This document shows positions 1 through 9,539 of a stretch of DNA of 64,000 nucleotides, in pieces. The DNA is from Macrolepiota albuminosa (taxonomy: Eukaryota > Basidiomycota > Agaricomycetes > Agaricales > Agaricaceae), in assembly GCA_027475525.1 (NCBI GenBank), contig JAMWFC010000073.1, positions 459,791 through 523,790 of the forward strand, in the 5' to 3' direction. How positions within the stretch are numbered: the stretch's first letter is position 1; each line of letters begins with the position of its first letter. The notes beneath the pieces were generated by a model that saw only the letters and a program-made list of their open reading frames with translations, made no database searches and was not told the origin of the DNA. The position numbers and the translations under genes are program-made.

Positions 1-299
1 TCTTATCAGAATTTAGTTCCCTGCCCAGGGTATGCCCTTTGTAGTAAGTAGTATCAAAGAAAAAGAACAGGTACCATGAGATGAATCAACTTTGGCAGGG
101 TGGTTCAATGCTCTTATTTCATGGTTTCATCAGCACAACTTTTTTTTGGGGAGAGGGGTAGCAATTACAGCAAAGAGGCCAGCACTCTGGGTGCCTCCTC
201 TTCACCTGCATAGCTGCACACCTGGGGTTATAACCAGGTTCCTTTTTGGGCAGCAGTAGTTTTCCCACCAGGAAATGCCTTTATGCACATGTGTGGGAC
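1..299. other. No recognisable gene
   Basis: I see no convincing reading frame or repeat structure here. It may be the 3' untranslated part of the LINE remnant next to it, but nothing in the bases proves that. Confidence 0.4.
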
Positions 300-1310
300 T
301 ACAGGCCTAATTACCATTTATCCTACTCCAGTTCTTGAATCAGGCCTACTACCCACTAAAACCCTGCTACAAGTTACTTCCAGTGACTTCTGCCATATTG
401 ATGTGTCTATGACTCCTGTCCCCTCCCATGTATCCATTATGTGTAGTATTGGAATGGATTTTTACCCAACTTTCTATTGGTGAGTTTGAGGTCAACTTCT
501 GCTCTGTTCTTGATCATGGCACCCCATCTGTTTACAATTTCTACCATACTATGAGGGGAATAATTATTCCTGATCACTCTTTCACATTGTAAGGCCCATA
601 TCAAACGGGTCTGCTTCAGTTACTACTATTCTGTACAGGTATGTTAGGCCATGTGATGGGTAGCCATCTTCATCCTGTATAATTATGAGTGCACTTCCTA
701 GGATTGATCCTAAGCTTTGTTCAGGGAAATCAATGGTTGTCTTTTTTTCTCCACATATCTTTGACTGCTTCCCACACTAATTTTTGACCAGGGCAACTGC
801 ATTCCGTTAAAATGTGGTTTATTGAGTCTGTTTCTCCATCATGCTTACACCATTGTTGCTCTTTGAGTTCTGGTTTCATATTTGCTTTGTCCCAGTATGA
901 TCCTACCTTGTAAGCATTGTGTGCACATTTCCATAGAAATATTTTCAACAGTTTTGAAAATCCTTTACTCCGAAAGCTCCTCCACACTTGCTTTATGTTG
1001 GGTGATTTCCTATTAAATTTTTTAACACAATTTATTATGTTCTTCATCATTCTCTCTGTTTGTGGTCTTACAGGCACTTCTTTTGATCTCATTATAGTCT
1101 TATATGCTATCGCTTGGGTCATCTTTGATAGTTTGGCCTCAGTGAGATGTAGCTCAGTGGGGATCGGAGGTAACACCATGCGTCGATCCTTTTCTAAGGC
1201 TTCTTTTGCCAGAGCTCTAACATTTTTCTCAGAGCTGAGACTTGGGTGTCAGCCAGGTATCAAAGACGCACAACTTGAACTTGACCGACACCTGACACCC
1301 ATTGAATGAA
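300..1310 (-). pseudogene. 3' end of a non-LTR retrotransposon (LINE) polyprotein, decayed
   Basis: Reading the minus strand from about 1310, the frame gives the tail of a LINE polyprotein: the end of an RNase H-like region, then a zinc-binding block with WKCAHNAYKVGSYW, CKHDGETDSINHILTEC and LVWEAVKDMW. A C..H..H.L..C block after RNase H is typical of fungal LINE ORF2 proteins (zf-RVT type). An open stretch covers 730-1179. Further downstream (590-300) a broken frame still reads QCERVIRN and NRWGAMIKNRAEVDL, then VTCSRVLVG, matching the C-terminal tail of the same family. There are several stops and a frameshift, and no endonuclease or reverse transcriptase domain remains in the window, so this is a 5'-truncated dead copy. 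Confidence 0.7.
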
Positions 1311-1796
1311 CTGTCAATCAACCTGACGTTGTTGGTGCCTTAATAAGGTCTTCGGTCTTCTATGTGGACTACTTAGGTGCTTAATATCGCATGGACCTTT
1401 TTGATAAAGTTCTGCTAAGCGGAAGGGTATATCTCACGCGGTATGAAACGATTGTAGCTGGCATGTAAAAATAGTGCGTCTTGAGCTTTCTACCGATGCT
1501 TTTCGTGTCCCTCTGTCCCTCTAACAATTGATGGTCGTAGTTGCTTATCTATTAATAGTAAATCAGACAGGAAAAAAACACTCTTAACTAATTGATGATC
1601 GCCATCTGAAACAACCTTGGGGAATTCTGATATTAAGGCAAATTCTCAAGCTTTCAAGCTTCGTGCCCAATCGGTCAAGCCGTGTTTACTCCGGCCTACA
1701 TCGGCCATAAACTTTCTTCCAGCGTCCATACGACTGGTGGCAGTTGCTGATACTGCCGCTGACATGCGCTTGGCGACAACGCGTCACTGAAACAAC

Positions 1797-1803
1797 TATA
1801 AAA
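1797..1803 (+). promoter_or_regulatory. TATA-like box upstream of the DUF6534-type gene
   Basis: A TATAAAA sequence lies about 36 bases before the chosen ATG at 1839, a common spacing for fungal promoters. The interval 1311-1838 shows no other gene and is CpG-rich compared with the flanking transposons, consistent with a live upstream region. Confidence 0.4.
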
Positions 1804-1838
1804 TCTCTTCCCTAAGTGAGCTTCTGTCCTCACTGCCA

Positions 1839-3773
1839 ATGTCCTCCCCCATAGAAAGCTTCCCCAGGATCGATCTTTCAAAGACATTTTCACCGATTTA
1901 TTGGGGTATGAGCATGACGCTGCGTCGCCTCAAACTGGTATTCATGCTTTGATCTAGGATTTGTCATTTCCTTGCTGTACGCTCTCACCTACTTTGTGGC
2001 AATGGCACAATCAAACAGAGGATGTCGCAGACTTGGGGGAGCTTCCATTGTCCAAGCCTACATCTATTTCCTAACTGCAAGGCGAGATAGATATAGGGAG
2101 TGGGTCACGGTAAGCTTTAGCCTTGTTAGATACATGAAGGTCCTATTTAATTCTTTTCAGGCCCTTTGTATGCTGTATATAATTCTCGCTACAGCTATGT
2201 CTCGAAAAGGACTGAGGTCCTCCTTGTAGACTTCTGGATCTGACTTCCTCTGCCCTCGTAGCTCAATCTGTATACTATTACCTCGTAAGTGATACAATCT
2301 TATTCCAAGAAATCCCTCGATAAAAGCATGATAATTACAGATTCCTCACTTTGGCTCCACGCTTCCCCTCAACTCTGTCACCTTGTGTGTTGGCTATGTT
2401 TCCGTCTCGAATTCCAATCTGATTCCCAAGTCGACTGTAGGGAGCTTTCAGCTGAATGTCTTATTTCCACAATCATCACATTCATGTGAGTACCCTTCCA
2501 AATATCATGCTTTGAGTCATTTTTGACCCTCCAAGAGCTCTCAAATGTACTTCGTATATCAATTATATATTGGTATGCAACGAATCCTTGAATTTAGGAC
2601 CTACGCAAATTGAATATTCGAAACAAAGTCCAGCGCTTCAGATCAAGATACTGGATAGTTTACATGTCCGTTGTATGTATAAAGCATCTTGGTCTGCTGC
2701 GGATATAACTTTTACTTCGATAGGCTGTCTGTGCGCTAATAGCATGTGGTATGTTGATTTTACCTCGTCTCTTAAATCGGTCATGGACTTAGTTTGTGAT
2801 GTTTAGCTGGCGGAATAGGTTCTTATGCAGGCATAGTTCATCCTGATCTTTGCTAACTAAGCATTATAGCATGTGTAGCAACCATGTATCTGTTTCGTCA
2901 TGGAGTGCTTGCCAATAGGAACAAAATGTTTTCTGTAAGTGGTGTTCATGCACGTTTAACGAAAGATGTATGAAGGTGACCTTTCAAGATTTTCTTTGGC
3001 GTCGCTAAAGGTTTTGGGTCCATGACGGACCTAATTGCAACGATTGCAATGTGCACGTATCTTACTTCCTCTATGACTGATGATTTTGGGTTTGTTCCTC
3101 CGTCTGCCTTCTAAGTATTCTTCTCAATTAATCCTTCAATACAGGACGAACTCTTTTATCAAAAGAATCGTAGTATTTGTTATTCATCGTGGAATTTTGG
3201 TGACTTTGATCCAGACCCTCCTGCTCGTGGCATTTTACGCTGCTCCTAATGATCTATATTGGTGAGCGTGACTCGACATTCCTTCGCCAGCTAATTCTTC
3301 TTGGGCACTCCGTTCCGTAGGTTTGCATTTCATGTAAACGTCACGAAGCTATATGCCAATACCTTCTGTAAGTCAAAACAAGTACGTTGTTATGTCTTCG
3401 ATACTACAACCCATTTTTAGTCGCAATGTAAGCACTGTGATCCTTTCTGCAGCAGATCAAATAACTCTTCCTCGATTGGCTAAAATGCATTATAGGCTCA
3501 ATGGACGGCAACGCTCCAAGGATCAGCGCAGACCTCCTCCGGTACACAGCTTCACTCTGACAGGGAACCACAGTACTCAGAAGGATGGTTCTGGAAACGA
3601 CCGTTACTATGATGTCCGTATATTTGATTTGCAGGTGATCTTTAGTTTCCCTGTCATGCAAAAAGTATCGTTCCACATAAACTAATTCCCTCCCTTCCAG
3701 AACAGAAATGTCGCGAGCCAAAAGCCGACGACGGTCACAAAAACAGTTACAGTGGAGATAACAGATATCTAAC
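1839..3773 (+). CDS. DUF6534-type multi-span membrane protein, many introns
   Basis: Multi-exon gene whose exons match the basidiomycete DUF6534 family of seven-helix-like membrane proteins (function unknown). Exon 1 (1839-1905) reads MSSPIESFPRIDLSKTFSPI; exon 2 (1958-2109) continues in frame with FVISLLYALTYF and QAYIYFLTARRDRYREW. Later exons give ALVAQSVYYYLV (ending 2284), SAECLISTIITF (ending 2485), QMYFVYQLYI (ending 2572), ATMYLFRHGVLANRNKMFS (ending 2934), MTDLIATIAMCTYLTSS then RTNSFIKRIVVFVIHRGILV and AAPNDLYW (ending 3261), FHVNVTKLYANTF (from 3321) and LNGRQRS. The last exon (3702-3773) ends TVTKTVTVEITDI and stop. Donors GTAAGT, GTGAGT, GTATGC and acceptors CAG/TAG are visible. 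The exon after 2109 and that after 3370 could not be phased, so a frameshifted allele is possible. It is the only ordinary host gene I see. Confidence 0.6.
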
Positions 3774-4291
3774 ATAAAGTTGTAGTATTTGTATTATGGG
3801 CATGAAGTGGAATATCCAAGAATCTTTTTCGTCGTTCTCATTGTGCGAATGAATATTCTTACCTCCGAACCTTGCGAATGGTCAATCCCAGTGAAAAGTC
3901 GGTCTGGGAGAACAAGGCAAACAAGTATCATCCAGTGATGTCGAAGCAAATCTCTCTAACTCTATCGTCTTTGACTTCCTCGCTAGTGAAAAACAATGAA
4001 CCTTGTCTTATTTTGAATATGATTTTATTTATTTACAGAGCTAGAGATTGTACATTATTATATGAAGATGTGGGTGAGACCCTTTGCGGGTTACTCCGAA
4101 CCCTCGCGACGACCAAGTTTTAACCGCCGGACAAATAATCTGCCCGAACAAGCGAGTTAGCCGCGATTCTCCACTCTTCTTAGGAGGTCACGACGCATCG
4201 CATGGATATCTTTCACGATACCCACTTCGAACACTAGCATGCCTCCTTAAGAGATATATATTGGTGAAATGTACTCACTCTGACTGCTTTG
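3774..4291. other. Intergenic, no gene seen
   Basis: Downstream of the DUF6534-type gene there are short open frames on both strands but no recognisable protein. The composition stays CpG-rich like the host segment, so it is probably host intergenic DNA. Confidence 0.4.
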
Positions 4292-5345
4292 TCACTTCCT
4301 GAATGCAAGTGTGAGCCTCAAAACGGACTCATGCAAGGAAGGTATTGCCTGTAAGTAAGGTGCTAGGATCTGCTGGTGTTTAGATAGGTAGCCATAGAAA
4401 GTGTTGCTGGACCATCTGCCTATTGCTTTCATGGCCTCAAATGGGACCCCTCTCAACAAGTATTCCAGGGTGGCTCCAATTCAGATTCTGTGCCCTTGGA
4501 GCAGCTCCAAATTAGCCTCTTTGGTCACCTTGGATAGTACTCCTAGAAATTTCTTCTTGGTCAACAGTGTGGACCTTCCTTTCCTATCCCTATATGCAAA
4601 TAGGGGGCCATTCTACAGAGGTTTGTTCACTCAGAGGTGGATTCTTAGCACTTTTTCAGGGTCTGAAGTATCTCCTTGAGTTGCCCAGGAGACTGTCTCT
4701 CTGTGTACTGCTGTCTTGGTTCTGGGCAAGAAGAATATAGTGGTTTGTAACTGCTTGATCTGTCAACTGAGAAATGTTGCTTGGTTTGACATGGATTTGT
4801 GGGTTGAATGAAGATAGCATTGGCACGGTGAACTGGCTGAGTCTGGCTGCTGAGTAGAAGCATGTCATTGTGCATGTGAACACGGCTGCATTCAGTGGGT
4901 CTGGTTGCTCTGTGTTTATTCCCAGGCTATTGTGCACAGCTTGTAGGAAAGCTGGGGTACACGGGCACCTTTTCTTCTTTTTGGAGGATGGGAGAGTGAT
5001 TTTGTCAGCGGCTTTTAGAAGTGTTTGTACAAGTGTGCCATCAAAGTTCCACTTCACATTGTGAAGTAAATGCCAGGCCCTGACCCTGGCCAAGAAATTC
5101 TCAATAGCTGTTTTTGAGTATGATTCAGCTAATGCAGCTATCAATGCCTCCAGCACATCCTGCATCACAGGTGCCTGAGTGTTCTCTGGTACTTCCTGAT
5201 AGTCACAGAACACATGAAACAGCAATAACCCTGTTCCATAAGTCTCTTTTGTAGACTCTGCCCAGGCTCTGCTCATGACTTTGAAGACTCTTGCTACGTC
5301 TCCTTCGGAGAGATTATGACAATTTGTTGTGGCTACATTCCTGTC

Positions 5346-6359
5346 TGTCAGGGGACTCCTCATTTCTTCCTTTTCTCACTCTTTATCTCTTCACTCTCCT
5401 TCCATTCATTCTCTTATTTCTTCTGACATTATTTCATTTCACTGTTTCTATTCTTTCAACACTATCTGTTAGTACTACTCTCAGCCCTTGAGATGCTCTG
5501 GTTCTTTAGCCACCATTCAGACAAGTGTGGGCCCACTCAGCACCGCTTCCAGACCGCTTATATAAGCCAGAGTTTGCCAGAGTTTGCCCCTTATTTGTAC
5601 AAGTGTTTGTGTAGGCAATTTTCGAGTTTTTAAGGTTTTGTTGTACTGTACAGTTGTTTCCCATGCTTCAGAGGCCCCAGAAGCGTCCAACCTGGCATAG
5701 GGAATCCCTAGACTTGTTCTCTTTGGATCTCCCTCTGCCAGGTGAGTAGCTACCTTGATATTGTCAGTATATATTCTAATACACTTTGGATCTCCCTCTG
5801 TAAGGGCGACCTCTAGAGGCTGTGGCTCAGTCACACAGCTGGCAGAGGGAGATCCAAAGTGTATTAGAATATATACTGACAATATCAAGGTAGCTACTCA
5901 CCTGGCAGAGGGAGATCCAAAGAGAACAAGTCTGGGGATTCCCTATGCCAGCTTCTGGGGCCTCTGAAGCATGGGAAACAACTGTACAGTACAACAAAAC
6001 CTTAAAAACTCGAAAATTGACTAACCAAACAAGTGTGCAAACAAGGGAGGAAAACTCCGGACTTTAGAAGTCAGAAAGGCAAACTCCGGCTTATCTAAGC
6101 AGCCTGGAGCAGTGCTGAAGGGCCCACACTTGTCTGAGTGATAGCTAAAGAACCAGAGCACCTCAAAGGTTGAGAATAGTACTAACAGATAGTGTTGAAA
6201 AAGTAGTAACAGCAAAATGAGAGAATGATAGAAGAAATAAGGAAGTGAATGAAAGGAGAGTGAAGAAATAGAGAGTGAAAGAAGAAAGGAATGAGGAGTC
6301 CCCTGACACCCTCTGCCAGCTGTGTGACTGAGCCACAGCCTCTAGAGGTCGCCCTTACA
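5346..6359 (-). mobile_element. Solo LTR (family C) inserted in the tyrosine recombinase gene
   Basis: On the minus strand the element starts TGTAAGGGCGACC (at 6359) and ends CCCCTGACA (at 5346). It is flanked by the 5-bp direct repeat CTGTC (5341-5345 and 6360-6364). Removing it and one CTGTC restores the recombinase frame (EKND joined to RNVATT). Its own length is about 500 bases once the nested copy at 5799-6308 is taken out. No internal retrotransposon genes remain. Confidence 0.85.
5799..6308 (+). mobile_element. Second LTR of the same family nested inside the first, opposite orientation
   Basis: Plus-strand LTR, TGTAAGGGCGACC to CCCCTGACA, 510 bases, flanked by the 5-bp duplication CCCTC (5794-5798 and 6309-6313). 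Because it inserted into a copy of itself in reverse, the region 5346-6308 forms a nearly perfect 0.96-kb palindrome. TATATAA-like sequence in the arms fits an LTR promoter. Confidence 0.85.
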
Positions 6360-6725
6360 CTGTCATTCTTCTCTGGCACCCATAACCTCAGCCTTTCACA
6401 TGCCATGACATGTGGTTTTAGTGGAGATGGCACTGGCTGCAGGCCTTTCTGATATGGCATTGGTCTGCATTTGGCTTTGACTGAGCTCACTTCTATCCTC
6501 AACTTTTGTTCAGAACTGCTTCCTCCAGAAGCCTGAGTAAGCCCACCACTCATCACTTTGGTGCTCACTGACTTTGTCTTCAGACAGTCATGTGGTCTTA
6601 TTAACTCCCTCACTTTGCTTAGCATCAGGTCCTTGCTCTGGCTCACCCTTGGATTCAATATCTGAGAGTGATTTGTTGTAATTAACAATGAACTTACCAA
6701 ATTGCTCTGAGATTGGGATGGCTGG

Positions 6726-7141
6726 TGTCACAACCAATTTCCCAACCCTGACCCCAGAACTCTGGAACACACCACTGACCAACAACTGTCACAACCAACT
6801 CCCCAGCCCCAACCCTGGAATCCCAGAACACACCCCTAACCAATGCCAATGCCCGCCCTGGGCCCCCAGACACGCCCCAATCCCCTCACATGTTTGCCAC
6901 CAGTGCCTGATGCCCCACTCTTACCCCGGTCACCACCAGTGCCCAACGATCAACCTGGAAGATGCCACACCCATACCCAGCAATACATTGCACAGGCTCT
7001 GGACCTCACCCAGTCGACCTGGAGCTTACCCAGTACAAGTAAGTCAGTAGCCCATCTCATCAGTCTTGATATTGCTATACCTCCTGTCTCTATACTCTCT
7101 TGTCTGTCTTGTACCATCTATTCAACCTATTTTCTTATTCA
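6726..7141 (+). repeat. 5' LTR of gypsy-1, first part (continues at 23308-23453 and 24390-24554)
   Basis: Begins TGTCACAACCAATTTCCC and ends TGACA at 24554. It is cut by KDZ1 after TCTTATTC and again by an LTR-B element after ACCC. The joined length is about 727 bases, comparable with the uninterrupted family members at 43531-44328 (798) and 46722-47433 (712), which confirms the join. Confidence 0.85.
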
Positions 7142-7751
7142 GGGTAGGGCATCACAACGGTACGTGTCATATGTTGTACGGGAGCTCCCTTTGTGCCGTA
7201 TCATATGTGTCCAGCAGAGTCCGCTACACTGGAGCAGAGCAGTCCCCACAGTGCCGTAGAATACAGAGCCATGGATGTGTCACAATGTGCTGTATGACAC
7301 GGTCCAGTGGATCGATAAAAGGCGGGCACACACATGCGCACGCAGGCCCGGTGGATGCCAGCGGACACTAGCAGACGTCAATGTGCGTCAGCGGCTGCTG
7401 GCGGGCATCAGCACACGAGTGAAAACCTCCTCCATTGGCGGACTTCATGGCATGAATAAACCCTCGTTGAGGTTCCCCACTTCCCTCCCCTCTCCATTCC
7501 TCCCCGCAATAACTCGAGGCTGCACATCTCCCCTTCCATTCTTTTCCCACCCCCAATGCTAGCGTACGTCCACGAAAGGGCCCTGCAAATCTACGCAGGC
7601 CTACGCAAGCCACCAGCAGACATCCACGCAGACGTACATTGATGGACTCAAACCTACGTGGGCCCACGCAGGCCTGCGCAGGGCACCAGCGGACATCCAC
7701 AGAGTCTGGTTGGACCAAGGAAAAAGGTAACTTCATCTTGCCTGCCATATG

Positions 7752-7829
7752 CCTGTGGGTGGGAATCGAACCCCCGGCCTTGGGAAAGCCTCCAGCAACG
7801 GAACACACATTTAACTGTTGCACCACAGG
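7752..7829 (-). other. 78-nt tRNA-like sequence in the left KDZ1 arm
   Basis: On the minus strand it starts CCTGTGG and ends CCACAGG, a perfect 7-bp acceptor-like stem. It contains an A-box-like TGGTGCAACAG and a B-box GGTTCGATTCC. A GCTTT/AAGGC hairpin sits where a long variable arm would be. The anticodon arm is irregular (6-nt loop between TTCC and GGAG), so I call it tRNA-like, not a tRNA gene. The right arm holds the same 78 nt at 22590-22667. Confidence 0.5.
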
Positions 7830-8230
7830 TCCGTTACTAACAGATAGATTCAAAGGTCAGATAACACAATGAACAGACGCCCACCTACGTTTCCGCAGGT
7901 TCCCGTATGGATTTTTTGAGGTGGAAGGGGGGTGGCATACCTCCCAAAAGAGTTTTCGTGGCTTGAAAGGGGCGTTGGCATCAGCAGCCATCAGCTGGCC
8001 ATCAGCTGGCATCCGTCGGAGTTCGTTGGCAGCCGTCGTGACCTGCTGGCATCCATTGGCATCCATTGTGCATCTGTCAGCATCCGCCAGATATCCGCTG
8101 GTATCTGTCGGCATCCACGGGAATCCATTGGCAACCCCTGGCATTGTCCAGCATTGTCTGGCATTGTCCGGCATCAGGGCGAGAGAGAAGGAAACAGGGT
8201 GCGTGGGTGTCCGCCGCATGGGGTGGCATC

Positions 8231-8384
8231 TCGGAGAGCGTGGGGGGTGGCAGAAGAGGGATGGGGGTGGGGAGAAAGAGGGGGAAGGGGGAAGGGGAGG
8301 AGCGTTCTCGGAGAGCGTGGGGGGTGGCAGAAGAGGGATGGGGGTGGGGAGAAAGAGGGGGAAGGGGGAAGGGGAGGAGTGTGG
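8231..8384 (+). repeat. Purine-rich tandem duplication, about 77 bp x 2
   Basis: Two near-identical copies of a G/A-rich unit starting TCGGAGAGCGTGG, at 8231 and 8308. The right KDZ1 arm has only one copy of the unit, so this is a local duplication. Long open frames through here are a consequence of the skewed composition. Confidence 0.8.
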
Positions 8385-8628
8385 GTGTCCGCTGGTACCC
8401 CAGCGGACGTCAGGTCAGGGGGAAGGAGGGAAGCGGGGTGCATGTGGTGGATGGGAGTGGCGTGTGAGGTAGTGTGGGGAGTGGAGAGGATGGCACTGGG
8501 GAGAAAGAGGGGGAAGGGCAGAAGAGGGTGCGTGAGTGTCCGCTGTCCGCTGGCATGCCAGCGGACGGTAGCGGACGGTAGCTGACGTCGGCATGTGAGC
8601 CAGCTGACATCAGCGGTGCAACCAGTCC

Positions 8629-8706
8629 CAGTGGTTCAGTGGAATATTTGTTTATTGATATTCAATATTGTGTACAGCGGTGGGTTCTACTCCCCCTACT
8701 CCACCT
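8629..8706 (+). other. tRNA-like module
   Basis: Contains an A-box-like TGGTTCAGTGG and a B-box-like GGTTCTACTCC about 45 bases apart. It is the inverted counterpart of 20908-20990. These two boxes are the internal promoter of RNA polymerase III genes; whether this copy is transcribed is not shown. Confidence 0.4.
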
Positions 8707-8859
8707 TAACGGGGACTAATGGTGTGTTTTTATATAGGTGCATTTTTGCTCTACATATACATCATACTGACCTGTAGTATGCACCTGTGGTAGTGGATCT
8801 GACCAAAACTCTAGCAATTACTGAAGCGGGATAGGATGGAGGAGTTGACACATGAGATC

Positions 8860-8973
8860 ATTCCAGTGCTCATGACAAGTGACGATACACCAGGGCTGAC
8901 TACTTTTTTTACAAAGATCAGCACAAAGGTAGTCAGCCACAGTGCATCATCAACTTGTCATGAGCACTGGAAT
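8860..8973. repeat. Fold-back hairpin, conserved in both KDZ copies
   Basis: Arms 8860-8880 (ATTCCAGTGCTCATGACAAGT) and 8953-8973 are exact reverse complements. A second complementary block lies inside (GGCTGACTACTT versus GGTAGTCAGCC). KDZ2 has the same fold at 63753-63866 with compensating drift. Confidence 0.75.
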
Positions 8974-9085
8974 GAACACACGCGTGAACTCGTCCATCTT
9001 ATGCCACTGCAGAAATCTCTGGAGTTTTCAATGGATCAAATTCATGATGCTAGCGGATGTCAGCGGCCTGCTGCTATTATATAAT

Positions 9086-9165
9086 GTGAACTAGTGGGAG
9101 TCGAACCCACCTCTTGTGCACAATATGAAATATCAATTGATGAATATTCCATTGTACCACAGGTG
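9086..9165 (-). other. tRNA-like module with perfect T-arm
   Basis: The minus strand has CCTGTGGTACAATGG (A-box-like) and, 45 bases on, a 5-bp stem GTGGG/CCCAC around the loop TTCGACT, a textbook T-arm and B-box. The 3' flank does not pair with the 5' flank as an acceptor stem. The counterpart in KDZ2 is 63560-63640. Confidence 0.5.
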
Positions 9166-9408
9166 CTTACTACAAGTCAGGATGGTGTTCATGTAGTGCA
9201 CAAATGGACCCATACAGAATTTGAACGGATAGAGATTTTACTGCAACTGGTGCATCTGTATTGAATTGACAATATTAGACTGATATTTATTTACACCATA
9301 GAAGTATACAGGAAAGAGGAAAACCATGGTTTGTAGCGGAATATTAGACTGATATTGATTTACACCATAGCATTATACATGAAGCGTCTGTGGTGTAGTG
9401 GAATATTT

Positions 9409-9470
9409 CCCACGAGCTACGATTCGTGCCTTCGGCACGAATTTCGTAGCTCGTTGGGGGCTTCGCCCCC
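9409..9470. other. Pair of strong hairpins at the edge of the insertion
   Basis: The first hairpin pairs CCCACGAGCTACGA with TCGTAGCTCGTTGGG, continuing through TTCGTGC and GCACGAA to a CTTCG loop. The second is GGGGGC-TTC-GCCCCC. Both are followed by a run of C. Confidence 0.8.
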
Positions 9471-9539
9471 AAACCCCCCCCAACTAAGCCTCCACCCTAA
9501 CCGAACGAAGTGAGGTTAGGGCTCCAAGTATGTATAGAG

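Larger units (their letters stand above)
4292..6725 (-). pseudogene. Tyrosine recombinase (Crypton/DIRS-type integrase), copy 1, dead
   Basis: After removal of the LTR at 5346-6359 and one target copy, the minus-strand frame runs from LRLWVPEKND straight into RNVATTNCHNL. It continues through a SAM-like core-binding domain (WAESTKETYGTGLLLFHVFC, ENFLARVRAWHLLHNVKW) into a catalytic domain (CFYSAARLSQFTV). Near 4460-4490 it reads QGHRI-stop-IGATLEYLLRG, then AIGRWSSNTFYGYLSKH, the HxxR and tyrosine region of tyrosine recombinases. The arginine codon of that box is now TGA, a CGA-to-TGA change, and other stops follow position 4656. Such enzymes cut and rejoin DNA through a tyrosine. The 5' end is cut off by the gypsy-1 LTR at 6726. 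A second copy lies at 45480-46720. Family assignment (Crypton versus DIRS) is open: no reverse transcriptase is seen beside either copy. Confidence 0.7.
7142..8706 (+). repeat. Left terminal inverted repeat of KDZ1
   Basis: The segment matches, in reverse complement, 20890-23299 minus the solo LTR at 21017-21940. The match runs from the tip to the block containing ACTCCCCCTACTCCACCTTAA. Divergence is modest and much of it is CG versus TG/CA. The arm holds a tRNA-like sequence (7752-7829), many short variants of the motif CCGCTGGCATC (densest at 7975-8180) and a purine-rich tandem repeat. Confidence 0.8.

Noticed and set aside
5346..6308. A fold-back transposon or MITE suggested by the long palindrome
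   Set aside because: Two nested LTRs in opposite orientation, each with its own 5-bp duplication, explain every base including the repeated segment at 6309-6359.
7921..8610. Long open frames of Gly/Arg/Glu-rich or Pro/Ser-rich proteins on both strands
   Set aside because: They are caused by purine-rich repeats in the KDZ1 arm; overlapping frames on both strands are open at once and the other arm does not preserve them.
8836..9084. Small protein in the fold-back region (also at 63642-63890)
   Set aside because: The frame follows a hairpin whose pairing, not the reading frame, is conserved between the two copies.
9086..9165. A functional tRNA gene
   Set aside because: The T-arm is perfect but no acceptor stem or regular anticodon arm forms.
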